16,127 bases of DNA from Pseudomonadota bacterium (lineage in GTDB: Bacteria > Pseudomonadota > Alphaproteobacteria > Rhizobiales > Hyphomicrobiaceae): assembly GCA_023426855.1 (NCBI GenBank), contig JAEZBU010000022.1, positions 1 to 16,127 of the forward strand, written 5' to 3'. The notes beneath the pieces were generated by a model. The model was not told where the DNA came from. It saw nothing but the letters and a program-made list of their open reading frames with translations, and made no database searches. Shown here one piece after another: positions 1-7,427 of this stretch. A program made the translations under genes and the position numbers. Every line of letters starts with the position of its first letter. Position 1 is the stretch's first letter.

Positions 1-1224
1 TTCAACGTCCGCCGTAGCGGTGCGGCACCCGAAGATATCAGCGCTGCAACGGATATGATCTTGAAGGCGCAGCGGCCGGTGCTTTTCATCGGTCACGGCG
101 TGACGCTGTCCGAAGCCAGCAAGGAACTCACCGAACTCGCGCAGCGCTTAGGGATTCCGGTCATCAGCTCGCCGAATGGCATGGGCTGCCTGGACATGAC
201 CGATCCGCTTTCGGTGGGCTTTATCGGCCGCAACGGCGCGTATCCGGCCAACCAGGCTGGACGTTACGCCGATCTCGTAATCGCAATCGGAGCGCGCTTC
301 GACGATCGGTCGTCGTCGTCATGGCTGCCCGGCTATTCCTGGAATTTCGGCACCGCGAAACTCATTCACGTTGATGTCGATCACGCCGAACTGGGCCGCA
401 ACTACGTTCCGGACATCGGCATTCTGGCGGATGCCCGCACCTTCCTGCAGCAGCTTCTCGCCGAGATCGAACGCCGCAATCCGCCGCGCGACCGGCTGAG
501 ATCCTGGCAGGCAGACATCAAGGGATGGCGCGAGCAATGGGAGGACTACATCCGCCCGAACTTCGATCTGCACACCACGCCGATCCGACCTGAACGCGTG
601 GTCGCCGATCTGCGTGCGGTGATGCCGGACGACGCGATCCTGTCGCTCGACTCAGGCGTGCACCACAATTGGTTCATGCAGTTCTGGAACGCGCGCCGGC
701 CGCAGACAATGCTGAATACCTGGGGTTTCTCAGGCATGGGTTTTGGGCCAAGCGCCATTCTGGGCGCGAAGCTCGCGGCCCCGGATCGCCCGGCGATTTC
801 CGTGTGCGGCGATGGCGGCTTCACGATGGTGCCGCATGTGTTGTGCACGGCGGTCGAATACAACATCCCGGCGATCTGGGTTGTGTGGAATAATTTCGCT
901 TGGTCGGCTATTCGCGACATTCAATATGGCCTTTTCAAAGGCCGCGAATTTGGTACGGCATTTTATCAGGGCGAAAATAATAATCCGTATAATCCGGATT
1001 TCGCTGCGTGGGCGCGCGCATGCGGTGTCGAGGGCATCACGGTGACGAAGTCGGAGGATTTCAAGGGCGCGATGGAGCATGCCATCAAGCTCAACAAACC
1101 TGTGCTGCTCGATGTGCACGTCGATGCCGAGGTTCGGCCGCCGGCGACTGGCACCTGGGCGCTGCCGCCGATCCCACACAAAGAACCTGTGTTCGGCAAG
1201 CCGTATCTTCCAGCGGGCGAGTGA
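1..1224 (+). CDS. TPP-dependent enzyme, acetolactate-synthase-like large subunit (5' truncated)
   Basis: The open frame runs in from before base 1 and ends in TGA at 1222-1224, so the N-terminal pyrimidine-binding domain, with the catalytic glutamate of the family, lies outside the window. What remains is the end of that domain, the central Rossmann-like domain (about 60-480) and the C-terminal TPP domain. The TPP/Mg2+ motif is clear: GDGG starts at 808 and the paired Asn residues lie at 889-894, the normal GDG-(about 27)-NN spacing. The stretch around 720-800 (GFSGMGFGPSAILGAKLA) is typical of acetolactate synthase, glyoxylate carboligase and related lyases. Family members make or break C-C bonds next to a carbonyl. 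No acetolactate synthase small subunit or other branched-chain amino acid gene is near; the neighbours are sugar-catabolic, so a catabolic lyase or carboligase is more likely than a biosynthetic AHAS. Exact reaction unknown. Confidence 0.9.
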   Translation, partial: FNVRRSGAAPEDISAATDMILKAQRPVLFIGHGVTLSEASKELTELAQRLGIPVISSPNGMGCLDMTDPLSVGFIGRNGAYPANQAGRYADLVIAIGARFDDRSSSSWLPGYSWNFGTAKLIHVDVDHAELGRNYVPDIGILADARTFLQQLLAEIERRNPPRDRLRSWQADIKGWREQWEDYIRPNFDLHTTPIRPERVVADLRAVMPDDAILSLDSGVHHNWFMQFWNARRPQTMLNTWGFSGMGFGPSAILGAKLAAPDRPAISVCGDGGFTMVPHVLCTAVEYNIPAIWVVWNNFAWSAIRDIQYGLFKGREFGTAFYQGENNNPYNPDFAAWARACGVEGITVTKSEDFKGAMEHAIKLNKPVLLDVHVDAEVRPPATGTWALPPIPHKEPVFGKPYLPAGE

Positions 1225-1242
1225 CGGCGGGGCTCGAAAACA

Positions 1243-2190
1243 ATGGCGAAGGTACTCGTAACCGGCGCGAGCGGTTTTATCGGATTTGCGGTGGTGGAAG
1301 CGCTTGCGGCGCGCGGTGATGAAATCATCGCGACGGATCAGGCGATAGGTTCCCGTTTGCAGGCGCTCGCGGCGGCCAATCCAAAAATCAAAACCGTTGC
1401 CGGTGAAATTACCGAATGGCCGCATTTCGTGACGCTGTTACAGGATGGCAAGCCCGACAAGATCGTCCATTGCGCCGCAGTGGTGGGCGTGCCGGCGTCC
1501 ATGGGCGCGCCGACCAATACGTTTCGAATCAATGTGGAAGGCACGATCAATCTGCTGGAAGCCATGCGCCTGTTCGGCGTCAAGCGCATGGTCAATATCA
1601 GCACAGATGAGATCTACGGCGTCTTTCAGTCCGACACCATCGATGAAGAGCATGCCTGCCGCCCGACGCTGCCGTACGGAATTTCAAAGTTCGTCGTCGA
1701 GCAGGTTTCGCGCGACTATGTGACGGCGCATGGTCTGGACGTGATTCACGCGCGCACGTGCTGGGTCTATGGGCCGTACTATCCGCGCCAGCGCGCGCCG
1801 CGTAATCTGTTGGAAGCGGCCATTGCCGGGCAGCCACTGCATCTGCCGGCCGGCAGCGAATTCGCGGTCGATCAGGTGCATATCGACGACGTCGTGCAGG
1901 GCGTACTGCTTGCGCTCGATAAGCCGAAGCATCGCTACGACGCCTACCACATCACCAGCGGTGTTGCGACGCCGCTCCGCGATGTCGTCGCAATCATCAA
2001 GGAGCGCCTGCCACAAGCCGAATTATCCCTCGGTCCGGGGACTTTGAAATTTCCGGATGGAATGGACATGGTGCGCAAGGGCGCAATGTCGATTACGCGC
2101 GCTCGGGAAGAACTCGGCTATGCGCCGCGCTACGACATGCGCTCTGGTCTCAACGGCTGGATTGATCTGCTGCTGACGGGCAAAGGCTGA
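1243..2190 (+). CDS. NAD(P)-dependent epimerase/dehydratase family protein (extended SDR 1)
   Basis: A 315-residue extended short-chain dehydrogenase. The Rossmann motif GASGFIG is at residues 8-14, the catalytic pair is Tyr145 and Lys149 (YGISK), and the active-site Ser/Thr lies in the segment NISTDEIYG. Length and organisation match UDP-glucose-4-epimerase-like and aldose/uronate-dehydrogenase-like proteins. The gene starts 18 bases after the TPP enzyme stops, with only a weak GGCGGGG Shine-Dalgarno, so the two are probably co-transcribed. Because the locus is catabolic and contains two further extended SDRs, oxidation or epimerisation of a free sugar or sugar acid is more likely than nucleotide-sugar metabolism. 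This is inference; the substrate is not readable. It ends convergently with the ABC transporter operon, 103 bases from the ATPase stop. Confidence 0.9.
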   Translation: MAKVLVTGASGFIGFAVVEALAARGDEIIATDQAIGSRLQALAAANPKIKTVAGEITEWPHFVTLLQDGKPDKIVHCAAVVGVPASMGAPTNTFRINVEGTINLLEAMRLFGVKRMVNISTDEIYGVFQSDTIDEEHACRPTLPYGISKFVVEQVSRDYVTAHGLDVIHARTCWVYGPYYPRQRAPRNLLEAAIAGQPLHLPAGSEFAVDQVHIDDVVQGVLLALDKPKHRYDAYHITSGVATPLRDVVAIIKERLPQAELSLGPGTLKFPDGMDMVRKGAMSITRAREELGYAPRYDMRSGLNGWIDLLLTGKG

Positions 2191-2293
2191 AATCACGTCA
2201 CGCTGCCCGGCGCGGGAGAAATATCACCTCCTGGGTCTATGATTTTTCTCGGTCAGCCCGCGTCGTACCCGGTTTCCAGGAACTGCAGGGGAA

Positions 2294-3115
2294 TTAGCTA
2301 GCAATCACCTGGACCGGCACATGCGCCGGTGTCGTCGTGGCGCCGCGTTCGGTTGATGGCGGCTCGGCGGATCCCGATACGATCATGCGGAGTATCTCGT
2401 CGTGTGACGTGTCTTCGATGCGGCGCGAGGCCACGAAACGTCCGGTTTTCAGAACGGTGATGCGCTGGCTGTGCTCGAATACGTGATTGATGTTGTGGCA
2501 GATCATCAGCACCGCCAAGCCCTGCGTACGCATCTCGCGGACGAGATCATAAACCTTGCGCGTTTCCTCGACGCCAAGCGCCGCCGTGGGTTCATCGAGG
2601 ATCACGACCTTTGCGTTGAACGCAACGCTACGCGCGATCGCGATGGATTGACGTTGACCGCCGGACATGGTGCGCACCTTTTGCCGGATCGACGGAATGT
2701 TGATCTTCAAGCGACTGAGCAGCGTGCGCGCGTTGGTTTCCATTTTGCGCAGATCAAGAAAGAATTTTAATGGCCCGCTTAGCGTCAACTCACGACCCAA
2801 ATAAATATTCGACGCCACGTCGAGATTATCGGCGAGTGCGAGGTCCTGATAAACTGTTTCAATCCCGAGCGCTTTCGCGTCGCGCGGTGAATTGACTTCG
2901 ACCTCTCGACCATCAAATCTGATGGTTCCGGAATCGCGCTGCACCGCCCCCGCCAGAGCCTTGATAAGCGTCGACTTGCCGGCGGCATTATCGCCCACGA
3001 GGGCGTGCACCTCTCCGCTATAGATATCGAGATCAACATCGGCCAGCGCCTGGACGCCGCCGTAACGTTTGGAGATGCCGCGCATTGAAACAAGTGGCGT
3101 GATCATCAGGTCCAT
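2294..3115 (-). CDS. Sugar ABC transporter ATP-binding protein (single-NBD type)
   Basis: The nucleotide-binding subunit of a sugar importer, on the cytoplasmic side. Residues counted from the ATG at 3115: Walker A GDNAAGKST 41-49, Q-loop Gln90, signature SGGQR 151-155, Walker B VVILDE 170-175, and switch His207 in the segment CHNINHVFE. With 273 residues it has one nucleotide-binding domain, unlike RbsA/XylG/MglA, which fuse two; it resembles FrcA-type proteins, which would act as a homodimer. I chose the ATG at 3115 because GGAG (3125-3122) sits six bases before it; an in-frame ATG at 3127 would add four residues but has no comparable ribosome site. The ATPase is the last gene of the transporter operon, 101 bases after the binding protein, with a hairpin in the gap. 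Confidence 0.93.
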   Translation of the reverse strand: MDLMITPLVSMRGISKRYGGVQALADVDLDIYSGEVHALVGDNAAGKSTLIKALAGAVQRDSGTIRFDGREVEVNSPRDAKALGIETVYQDLALADNLDVASNIYLGRELTLSGPLKFFLDLRKMETNARTLLSRLKINIPSIRQKVRTMSGGQRQSIAIARSVAFNAKVVILDEPTAALGVEETRKVYDLVREMRTQGLAVLMICHNINHVFEHSQRITVLKTGRFVASRRIEDTSHDEILRMIVSGSAEPPSTERGATTTPAHVPVQVIAS

Positions 3116-3167
3116 ATCCTTCTCCATGGGCCCGTCGAAAGCGGGGACGTTCAGCGTCCTGTGAAAC

Positions 3168-3198
3168 GTGAAGGCAGCTCCGATGCCACCGCCTTCAC
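3168..3198 (-). promoter_or_regulatory. Intercistronic hairpin between binding protein and ATPase genes
   Basis: The perfect 8-base inverted repeat GTGAAGGC / GCCTTCAC (3168-3175 and 3191-3198) encloses a 15-base loop. In the minus-strand transcript it lies just after the binding-protein stop codon and before the ATPase start. No U-tract follows it, so a full intrinsic terminator is unlikely. In other ABC operons such structures protect or punctuate the binding-protein message, giving more binding protein than ATPase. That role here is inference. Confidence 0.5.
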
Positions 3199-3216
3199 TC
3201 TGTTTGCTTTAAGTCA

Positions 3217-4224
3217 TCAGACTTTGCCGACGGACTTGTCCCACGATGGAATCGCCCGGTCTTCCGGAGTCTTGGAAACGGAGCCCACGTTATTCTTGTC
3301 GATGATGAACACCGGCAGCATGATTTCCGCTGGTACTTTTTCGCCCTTCAAGTGCTTGGCTGCAGCCTGTACCGCCAGATATGACTGGTCATGGCCAGAG
3401 AAATCGGCGGTGGCGAACATCTTGCCTTCCGCGATGGCCTGGATGGCATCCGGAATGCCGTCAATTCCTACAACCTTCGTTTTTCCACCACGCCCAGCAG
3501 CATGCAGCGCCTCGACAATGCCGACGGCCATATCGTCGTTCGCAGACACGACTGCGTCGATCTCTGGAAAACGCTGCATCAGATTTTCGAAAACCTGTGT
3601 TGCCGGCAGGCGGCGATACAGACCCGGCTGTGACGCAAGCACTTCAATCCCTGGATTTTCCTTCACCGCTTTTTCAAAACCGAGTTTGCGCTTTTGTGCC
3701 GTGAATGCGGCCGGGACGCCGTCGATGTGGACGACCTTGCCTTTGCCGCCCATCGAATTGAACAGATACTTGCACATTTCGTACTCGAACACTTCGTCAT
3801 CCGAACCGATGTAGGTGACCTGTTCGATATCAGTCATGCGGTTGTTGTAGCCGATGACCGGAATGCCCGCCTTATTGACCTTCTGGATGCTGGGTACGAG
3901 CGCCTTGAAGTCGACAGGCACGAAAACAAAGGCGTCGGGCTTCTTGACGATCCAGTCTTCGACGAGTCGTGTCTGCTCTTCTATGTTGTCGGGCTTTGTC
4001 GGGGCTACGACCTCAAGATCGAGATTGAGATCCTTCGCGGCTTTTTCTGCCCCGATGCGGCAAGCTTTCCAAAATGGATTGGTGACGTTTTTCACGAAGA
4101 ACGCCACCGTCGGCTTCTTCGCCTGGGCGAAGACCGAGCCGGACGGAAGTGTGCCAAGGGTCGCGGCGGCGCCTGCAACGGCTGCGCCGGTCGTGAATTG
4201 TCTGCGGGTGATCTTCTTATTCAT
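3217..4224 (-). CDS. Sugar ABC transporter substrate-binding protein (periplasmic, Tat-type signal)
   Basis: A 335-residue periplasmic binding protein of the ribose/xylose type (Peripla_BP_4-like). The N-terminus carries TRRQFT at residues 6-11 followed by an Ala/Gly-rich hydrophobic stretch and a likely cleavage site after AQA (Ala35), which looks like a twin-arginine signal peptide. The mature part begins with the usual first strand and binding-loop pattern (VAFFVKNVTNPFWKACRIG). A second typical segment is DAVVSANDDMAVGIVEAL. The start is supported by GGAGG seven bases before the ATG. The gene lies 34 bases after the second permease. The ligand is probably a pentose, hexose or related polyol or sugar acid; I cannot tell which. 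It ends in two consecutive TGA codons. Confidence 0.95.
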   Translation of the reverse strand: MNKKITRRQFTTGAAVAGAAATLGTLPSGSVFAQAKKPTVAFFVKNVTNPFWKACRIGAEKAAKDLNLDLEVVAPTKPDNIEEQTRLVEDWIVKKPDAFVFVPVDFKALVPSIQKVNKAGIPVIGYNNRMTDIEQVTYIGSDDEVFEYEMCKYLFNSMGGKGKVVHIDGVPAAFTAQKRKLGFEKAVKENPGIEVLASQPGLYRRLPATQVFENLMQRFPEIDAVVSANDDMAVGIVEALHAAGRGGKTKVVGIDGIPDAIQAIAEGKMFATADFSGHDQSYLAVQAAAKHLKGEKVPAEIMLPVFIIDKNNVGSVSKTPEDRAIPSWDKSVGKV

Positions 4225-4258
4225 TTCGTTTCCTCCACTGACTTGGTTTTATTTTTTA

Positions 4259-5266
4259 TTATGATGCACCGGCGGCTTTGCCGATGCGTCCGCCGACGAT
4301 TTGATCGGCGAATACGGAAATGAGAATGATCAAGCCCAAAACACCTGCTTGCCAGAACGTGTTAATGCCAAGCAGGTTCATGCCGTTGAGGACCAGAGCG
4401 AGAATGAGCGCGCCGACAGCAGTGCCCGCGATTCCGCCGACGCCTCCGAACAACGACGTGCCACCCAGACAAACTGCGGCAATGGCTGGGAGTAATTGTT
4501 CTTCACCCAGACTGATGTCGGCGGCGTTTGTGCGCGCGACGGCGACAAGCCCCGCGATGCTCGCCATCAGACCGCTGATCGCATAAACGAAGACAAGCCG
4601 TCGTTTCACCGGCATGCCCGACAGCCGGGCTGCAACCGGATTTCCGCCGATCGCATAAATGCCGCGACCGAGCGGGGTCCGATGCAGCAGCACATGCAGC
4701 GCGCAAAACACGCCGAGCATGATCACGACAGGAACGGGGATGGGCCCCATGAAGCCCGCGCCGATATAGCGGAAACTCTCAGGCATACCGTAGATCACTT
4801 CGCCTTGCATGAAGACGTAAGCCAGGCCGTTGGCGATCCAAAGCATGCCGTATGTCACGATAAAAGCGGGTATTTTGGCGTAGGCGACGAGCGTTCCGTT
4901 GACGACGCCGCACGCGATGCCGGCGGCGAGTGCTGCGAGGACGCCGAGGACTGGATGGCCGGCGACGATCAGAGATGCCGAGAGACAGGCCGTCAGTCCC
5001 AGCACGGACCCGACCGAGAGATCGATGCCGCCAGTGAGCACCACCAATGTAAGTCCGGCCGATAGCAGGAACAGCGGAGCTGCGTGGCGCAGGACGTTTA
5101 TGAAATTCGACCAGGTCAAAAAATATGGACTGAGAATGGAGAGCGTAACGACGATAAGCGTCAGGGCAAGGATGCGGGATACGACGACGAACATGCGGTC
5201 GGGCGTCAGCCCGAAATAATCGCCGATCGATACGTTGCGATTGGTGCGAGCAACTTCCATCGTCAT
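4259..5266 (-). CDS. Sugar ABC transporter permease (RbsC-like), second permease of the operon
   Basis: Inner-membrane permease of the BPD_transp_2 family, 335 residues from the ATG at 5266. Hallmarks are LTGGIDLSVGSVLGL in the third membrane region, the cytoplasmic loop YAIGGNPVAARLSG that faces the ATPase, and LGGTSLFGGVGG late in the protein; most of the chain is hydrophobic, with roughly 8-10 membrane segments. The frame is open upstream to an ATG at 5338, but the start at 5266 is preferred because it overlaps the upstream permease stop as ATGA (5266-5263) and has a GGGGA ribosome site shortly before it. A further ATG two codons downstream (5260) is possible. It differs clearly from the other permease, so the transporter channel is probably a heterodimer. 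Confidence 0.93.
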   Translation of the reverse strand: MTMEVARTNRNVSIGDYFGLTPDRMFVVVSRILALTLIVVTLSILSPYFLTWSNFINVLRHAAPLFLLSAGLTLVVLTGGIDLSVGSVLGLTACLSASLIVAGHPVLGVLAALAAGIACGVVNGTLVAYAKIPAFIVTYGMLWIANGLAYVFMQGEVIYGMPESFRYIGAGFMGPIPVPVVIMLGVFCALHVLLHRTPLGRGIYAIGGNPVAARLSGMPVKRRLVFVYAISGLMASIAGLVAVARTNAADISLGEEQLLPAIAAVCLGGTSLFGGVGGIAGTAVGALILALVLNGMNLLGINTFWQAGVLGLIILISVFADQIVGGRIGKAAGAS

Positions 5267-6249
5267 TGATTGTGTCCCCGGAGCGAATCGAGACTGACGG
5301 CGAGAATGATGACGATGCCGACCACGGCGACTTGCCATTCCGTCGAGACGCCCATCAGATTTAGACCGTTACGCAGAACGCCGACCGCAAGCGCGCCCAT
5401 GACCGTGCCGACAATCCCGCCACGACCTTTCTCGAACGAGGTGCCGCCGAGAATGACCGCGGCGATCGCGTCGAATTCCAGTCCGACGCCGATCGTCGGA
5501 TGCGCGGCGTTCATGCGCGCCGTCATGATGAAAGAGGCGAGAGCGGCCAGTGATCCGGCGTAGACGTAAACCAGAACCTGATAGCGTTTCGCTGGGCTGC
5601 CTGAGAGGATCAGCGCGCGCCGGTTGCCGCCGATTGCAAAAGTATAGCGGCCGAATTTCGTGTGATAGAGCAGTACGTAGGTCAGCGCGAAACACGCGGC
5701 TGTTGCCCAGAGCGGCACCGGGAGGCCGAGAAATACGCCATCGTTGAACAAGCGAACGTAGTCCGGCAGACCAGTGACCGAGTTTCCACCCGTAAGCACC
5801 ATCGCGATCGATTGCGCGATACCGAATGCGCCGAGCGTAACGACGAACGGCGGCATCTCCACATAGGACACGAGCGTACCGTTGACCGCACCGAACGTTG
5901 CGCCGATGAGCAAGGCCACGAAAAGCGCGATGATCAGCGGCCACCCGGCGACGACCATCATCGCCATGACGACGCCGCACAGTCCGAGCACCGGGCCGAG
6001 GCTGAGATCGATCCCCTCCGTGAGAATGACCATCGTCATGCCGAACGCGACGATGCACAGCACGGCGACCTGCAGCGCGATGTTGGTGAAGTTTGCGAAG
6101 GTGAAGAATTCCGGCGTTGATATCGTCAGAATGATCGACATCAGAACCAGCAGATAGACGGCGCCCGGCAGCCTGGAAAGAAACGCCAGAATGGCCGATT
6201 TTTGCAGCAATTGCGGGTGTGGCTGCGCCTGGCTTTGAGCGGAGTTCAT
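5263..6249 (-). CDS. Sugar ABC transporter permease (RbsC-like), first permease of the operon
   Basis: A second BPD_transp_2 permease, 328 residues. The family signature appears as LTEGIDLSLGPVLGL, with Glu where Gly is usual (LTGGIDLSVG). The ATPase-facing loop is FAIGGNRRALILSG, and the late motif is ILGGTSFEKGRGG. The first 30 or so residues are hydrophilic, Gln-rich and cytoplasmic, followed by the first membrane segment. The ATG at 6249 overlaps the stop of the SDR gene (ATGA, 6249-6246), which decides the start over the in-frame ATG at 6279. Its own stop overlaps the next permease start in the same way. The two permeases align along their whole length but are clearly diverged paralogues. 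Confidence 0.93.
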   Translation of the reverse strand: MNSAQSQAQPHPQLLQKSAILAFLSRLPGAVYLLVLMSIILTISTPEFFTFANFTNIALQVAVLCIVAFGMTMVILTEGIDLSLGPVLGLCGVVMAMMVVAGWPLIIALFVALLIGATFGAVNGTLVSYVEMPPFVVTLGAFGIAQSIAMVLTGGNSVTGLPDYVRLFNDGVFLGLPVPLWATAACFALTYVLLYHTKFGRYTFAIGGNRRALILSGSPAKRYQVLVYVYAGSLAALASFIMTARMNAAHPTIGVGLEFDAIAAVILGGTSFEKGRGGIVGTVMGALAVGVLRNGLNLMGVSTEWQVAVVGIVIILAVSLDSLRGHNQ

Positions 6250-7214
6250 TGCCAAATCTCCCGGTGGGCGCGCATCCAATCCGCGAAAGACTGGACACCG
6301 GCTTCAAGGCTGAGTGCTGGCCGCCAGCCGGTGTCGTTAAGCAGGCGGTTGCCGGCGAGTGGACCGCGCATACGGGTATGGTCGGTCCAGGGCGCCGTGC
6401 CCGGGCCGACCTCAATGTCGGCTTTCGGCACCGCGGCTTTCACTGCGCTCACAACCTGACTGGTGGAATAATTGACGCCCGATCCGAGATGGTAGGAATC
6501 GTGATTGAGCGCCTTGGCATCGACAGCGGCGAGCAGCCCGGCAGCCACATCGCTGACATGCGTATAGCTTGCTGCGAAATCAGCGCCGCTGACCTCGCGC
6601 ACTGGAATGCCCATGAGCGCGCATTTCAGGAAATAGGGAATCGGGCCGCGCGGGTTCTCGCGCTGCATCGGGACGAGTGGCTGCCCATAAACCCACGAAA
6701 TACGCATATTTGCGGCAGCAACGTCGAATTGCGAGCGATACATGGTGGTCAGCAATTCGCCGCAGAATTTCGTCGTACTGTAAATGTTGCTGACATTGGG
6801 ACTGCGGTGCTCCGGGACGGATTTCGTGACGTCGGTCGCGTCCTGGAAGACTGAGCCGGTGCTGACATTGAGGATGCGCCGCCAGCGCTGTGTGCGGGCC
6901 AGTTCCAGCAGTATCGCAACGGAACCGACATTGACGTTCACGGCGTTGAGCGGATCCGGCCGGCAGTACACCTCATTTGGGATAGCTGCCGTGTGGACGC
7001 AGGCGTCGATGGCATGCGTGGCGGCGAGTTCCTGAATGCTCGCCGGGGCAGTCAGGTTGCACCGTACCCAGGTCACATCACCGATGATCGATTGCGCGTC
7101 TCGCTCGCGAAATGTGCCGCGATATTGCGCGACGACCGGTCTTCCTTGAGCTGCCGCCTGACGGACCAACTCGAAGCCAACGTGTCCCATCGAGCCGGTG
7201 ATCAGAAGGGCCAT
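6246..7214 (-). CDS. NAD(P)-dependent epimerase/dehydratase family protein (extended SDR 2)
   Basis: A 322-residue extended SDR. The Rossmann motif GSMGHVG is at residues 7-13, the catalytic pair is Tyr145 and Lys149 (YSTTK), and the expected Ser region is NVSTGSVF. It is the first gene of the transporter operon, and its stop codon is embedded in the start of the first permease. That coupling makes it very likely that it acts on the imported compound or an early product, as epimerase or dehydrogenase. The ATG at 7214 has no convincing Shine-Dalgarno sequence; a strong one lies 75-85 bases upstream, in front of a 28-codon leader ORF that ends across this start (separate entry). No in-frame start codon exists between that leader start and 7214. 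Substrate unknown. Confidence 0.92.
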   Translation of the reverse strand: MALLITGSMGHVGFELVRQAAAQGRPVVAQYRGTFRERDAQSIIGDVTWVRCNLTAPASIQELAATHAIDACVHTAAIPNEVYCRPDPLNAVNVNVGSVAILLELARTQRWRRILNVSTGSVFQDATDVTKSVPEHRSPNVSNIYSTTKFCGELLTTMYRSQFDVAAANMRISWVYGQPLVPMQRENPRGPIPYFLKCALMGIPVREVSGADFAASYTHVSDVAAGLLAAVDAKALNHDSYHLGSGVNYSTSQVVSAVKAAVPKADIEVGPGTAPWTDHTRMRGPLAGNRLLNDTGWRPALSLEAGVQSFADWMRAHREIWQ

Positions 7215-7288
7215 CGCGACACCACACGCGTTGGGACAGGCAGAAAGATGCCGTGAACAGGCCGATCGCTCGTCGATCGCGCAGGCAT
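7202..7288 (-). CDS. Possible 28-residue leader ORF overlapping the SDR start
   Basis: On the minus strand an ATG at 7288 is preceded by GGGAGGAG (7300-7293), the best ribosome site in this gap. The frame reads 28 codons, has no family I recognise, and stops at TGA 7204-7202, which is 13 bases inside the SDR gene in a different frame. A ribosome finishing here could restart at the SDR ATG (7214), which lacks its own good site. The peptide is Arg/Pro/Val-rich with no codon run that suggests amino-acid attenuation. It may be a translational-coupling leader, or only a chance ORF after a purine-rich stretch. Confidence 0.35.
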   Translation of the reverse strand: MPARSTSDRPVHGIFLPVPTRVVSRWPF

Positions 7289-7320
7289 CGGTCTCCTCCC
7301 TCTCCCGCTATAATTTTTAT

Positions 7321-7349
7321 ATTATGGGAGTGAATTTCTGAGTGTGAAA
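7321..7349 (-). promoter_or_regulatory. Promoter and candidate operator C for the transporter operon
   Basis: In the 213-base gap between the IclR and SDR genes, the minus strand shows a -35-like TTCACA (7348-7343), a 16-base spacer and a -10-like CATAAT (7326-7321), inside an AT-rich patch. The 15-base pseudo-palindrome TTTCTGAGTGTGAAA (plus strand, 7335-7349) covers the -35 region. It has five of seven symmetrical pairs and shares TGTGAAA and the outer T/A with the two sites at 9822 and 9941. Binding here would block polymerase. The rest of the gap holds the leader ORF and its ribosome site, plus two CGATCGC copies (7263 and 7274). Confidence 0.5.
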
Positions 7350-7427
7350 ATTGGTCGATGCCGCTCCGTCTGTCAACGTCGAAGTTTGCCGGCTCGTCAG
7401 TTTCTGGTGCGTCCTGGGACGAGAGCG

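Noticed and set aside
730..1425. Long minus-strand open frame (231 codons) opposite the TPP enzyme and SDR
   Set aside because: No recognisable motif, Arg-rich composition typical of a shadow frame, and it overlaps two clear genes with intact family motifs.
2206..2216. CCCG-GCG-CGGG hairpin after the first epimerase gene as a terminator
   Set aside because: Only a 4-base stem and no T-run; too weak to call between the convergent genes, and nothing better was found in 2191-2293.
3161..3172. GTGAAACGTGAA in the ATPase upstream gap as another IclR-type site
   Set aside because: No inverted half at the right spacing and no promoter hexamers next to it; GTGAAA alone is expected by chance.
5266..5338. 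Longer N-terminus for the second permease (ATG at 5338)
   Set aside because: The extra 24 residues are Arg/His-rich and overlap the upstream permease coding region; the ATGA overlap start at 5266 with a ribosome site fits far better.
7410..7421. CGTCCTGGGACG palindrome after the IclR gene as a terminator
   Set aside because: The loop would be two to four bases with a 4-5 base stem and no T-run; more likely chance.
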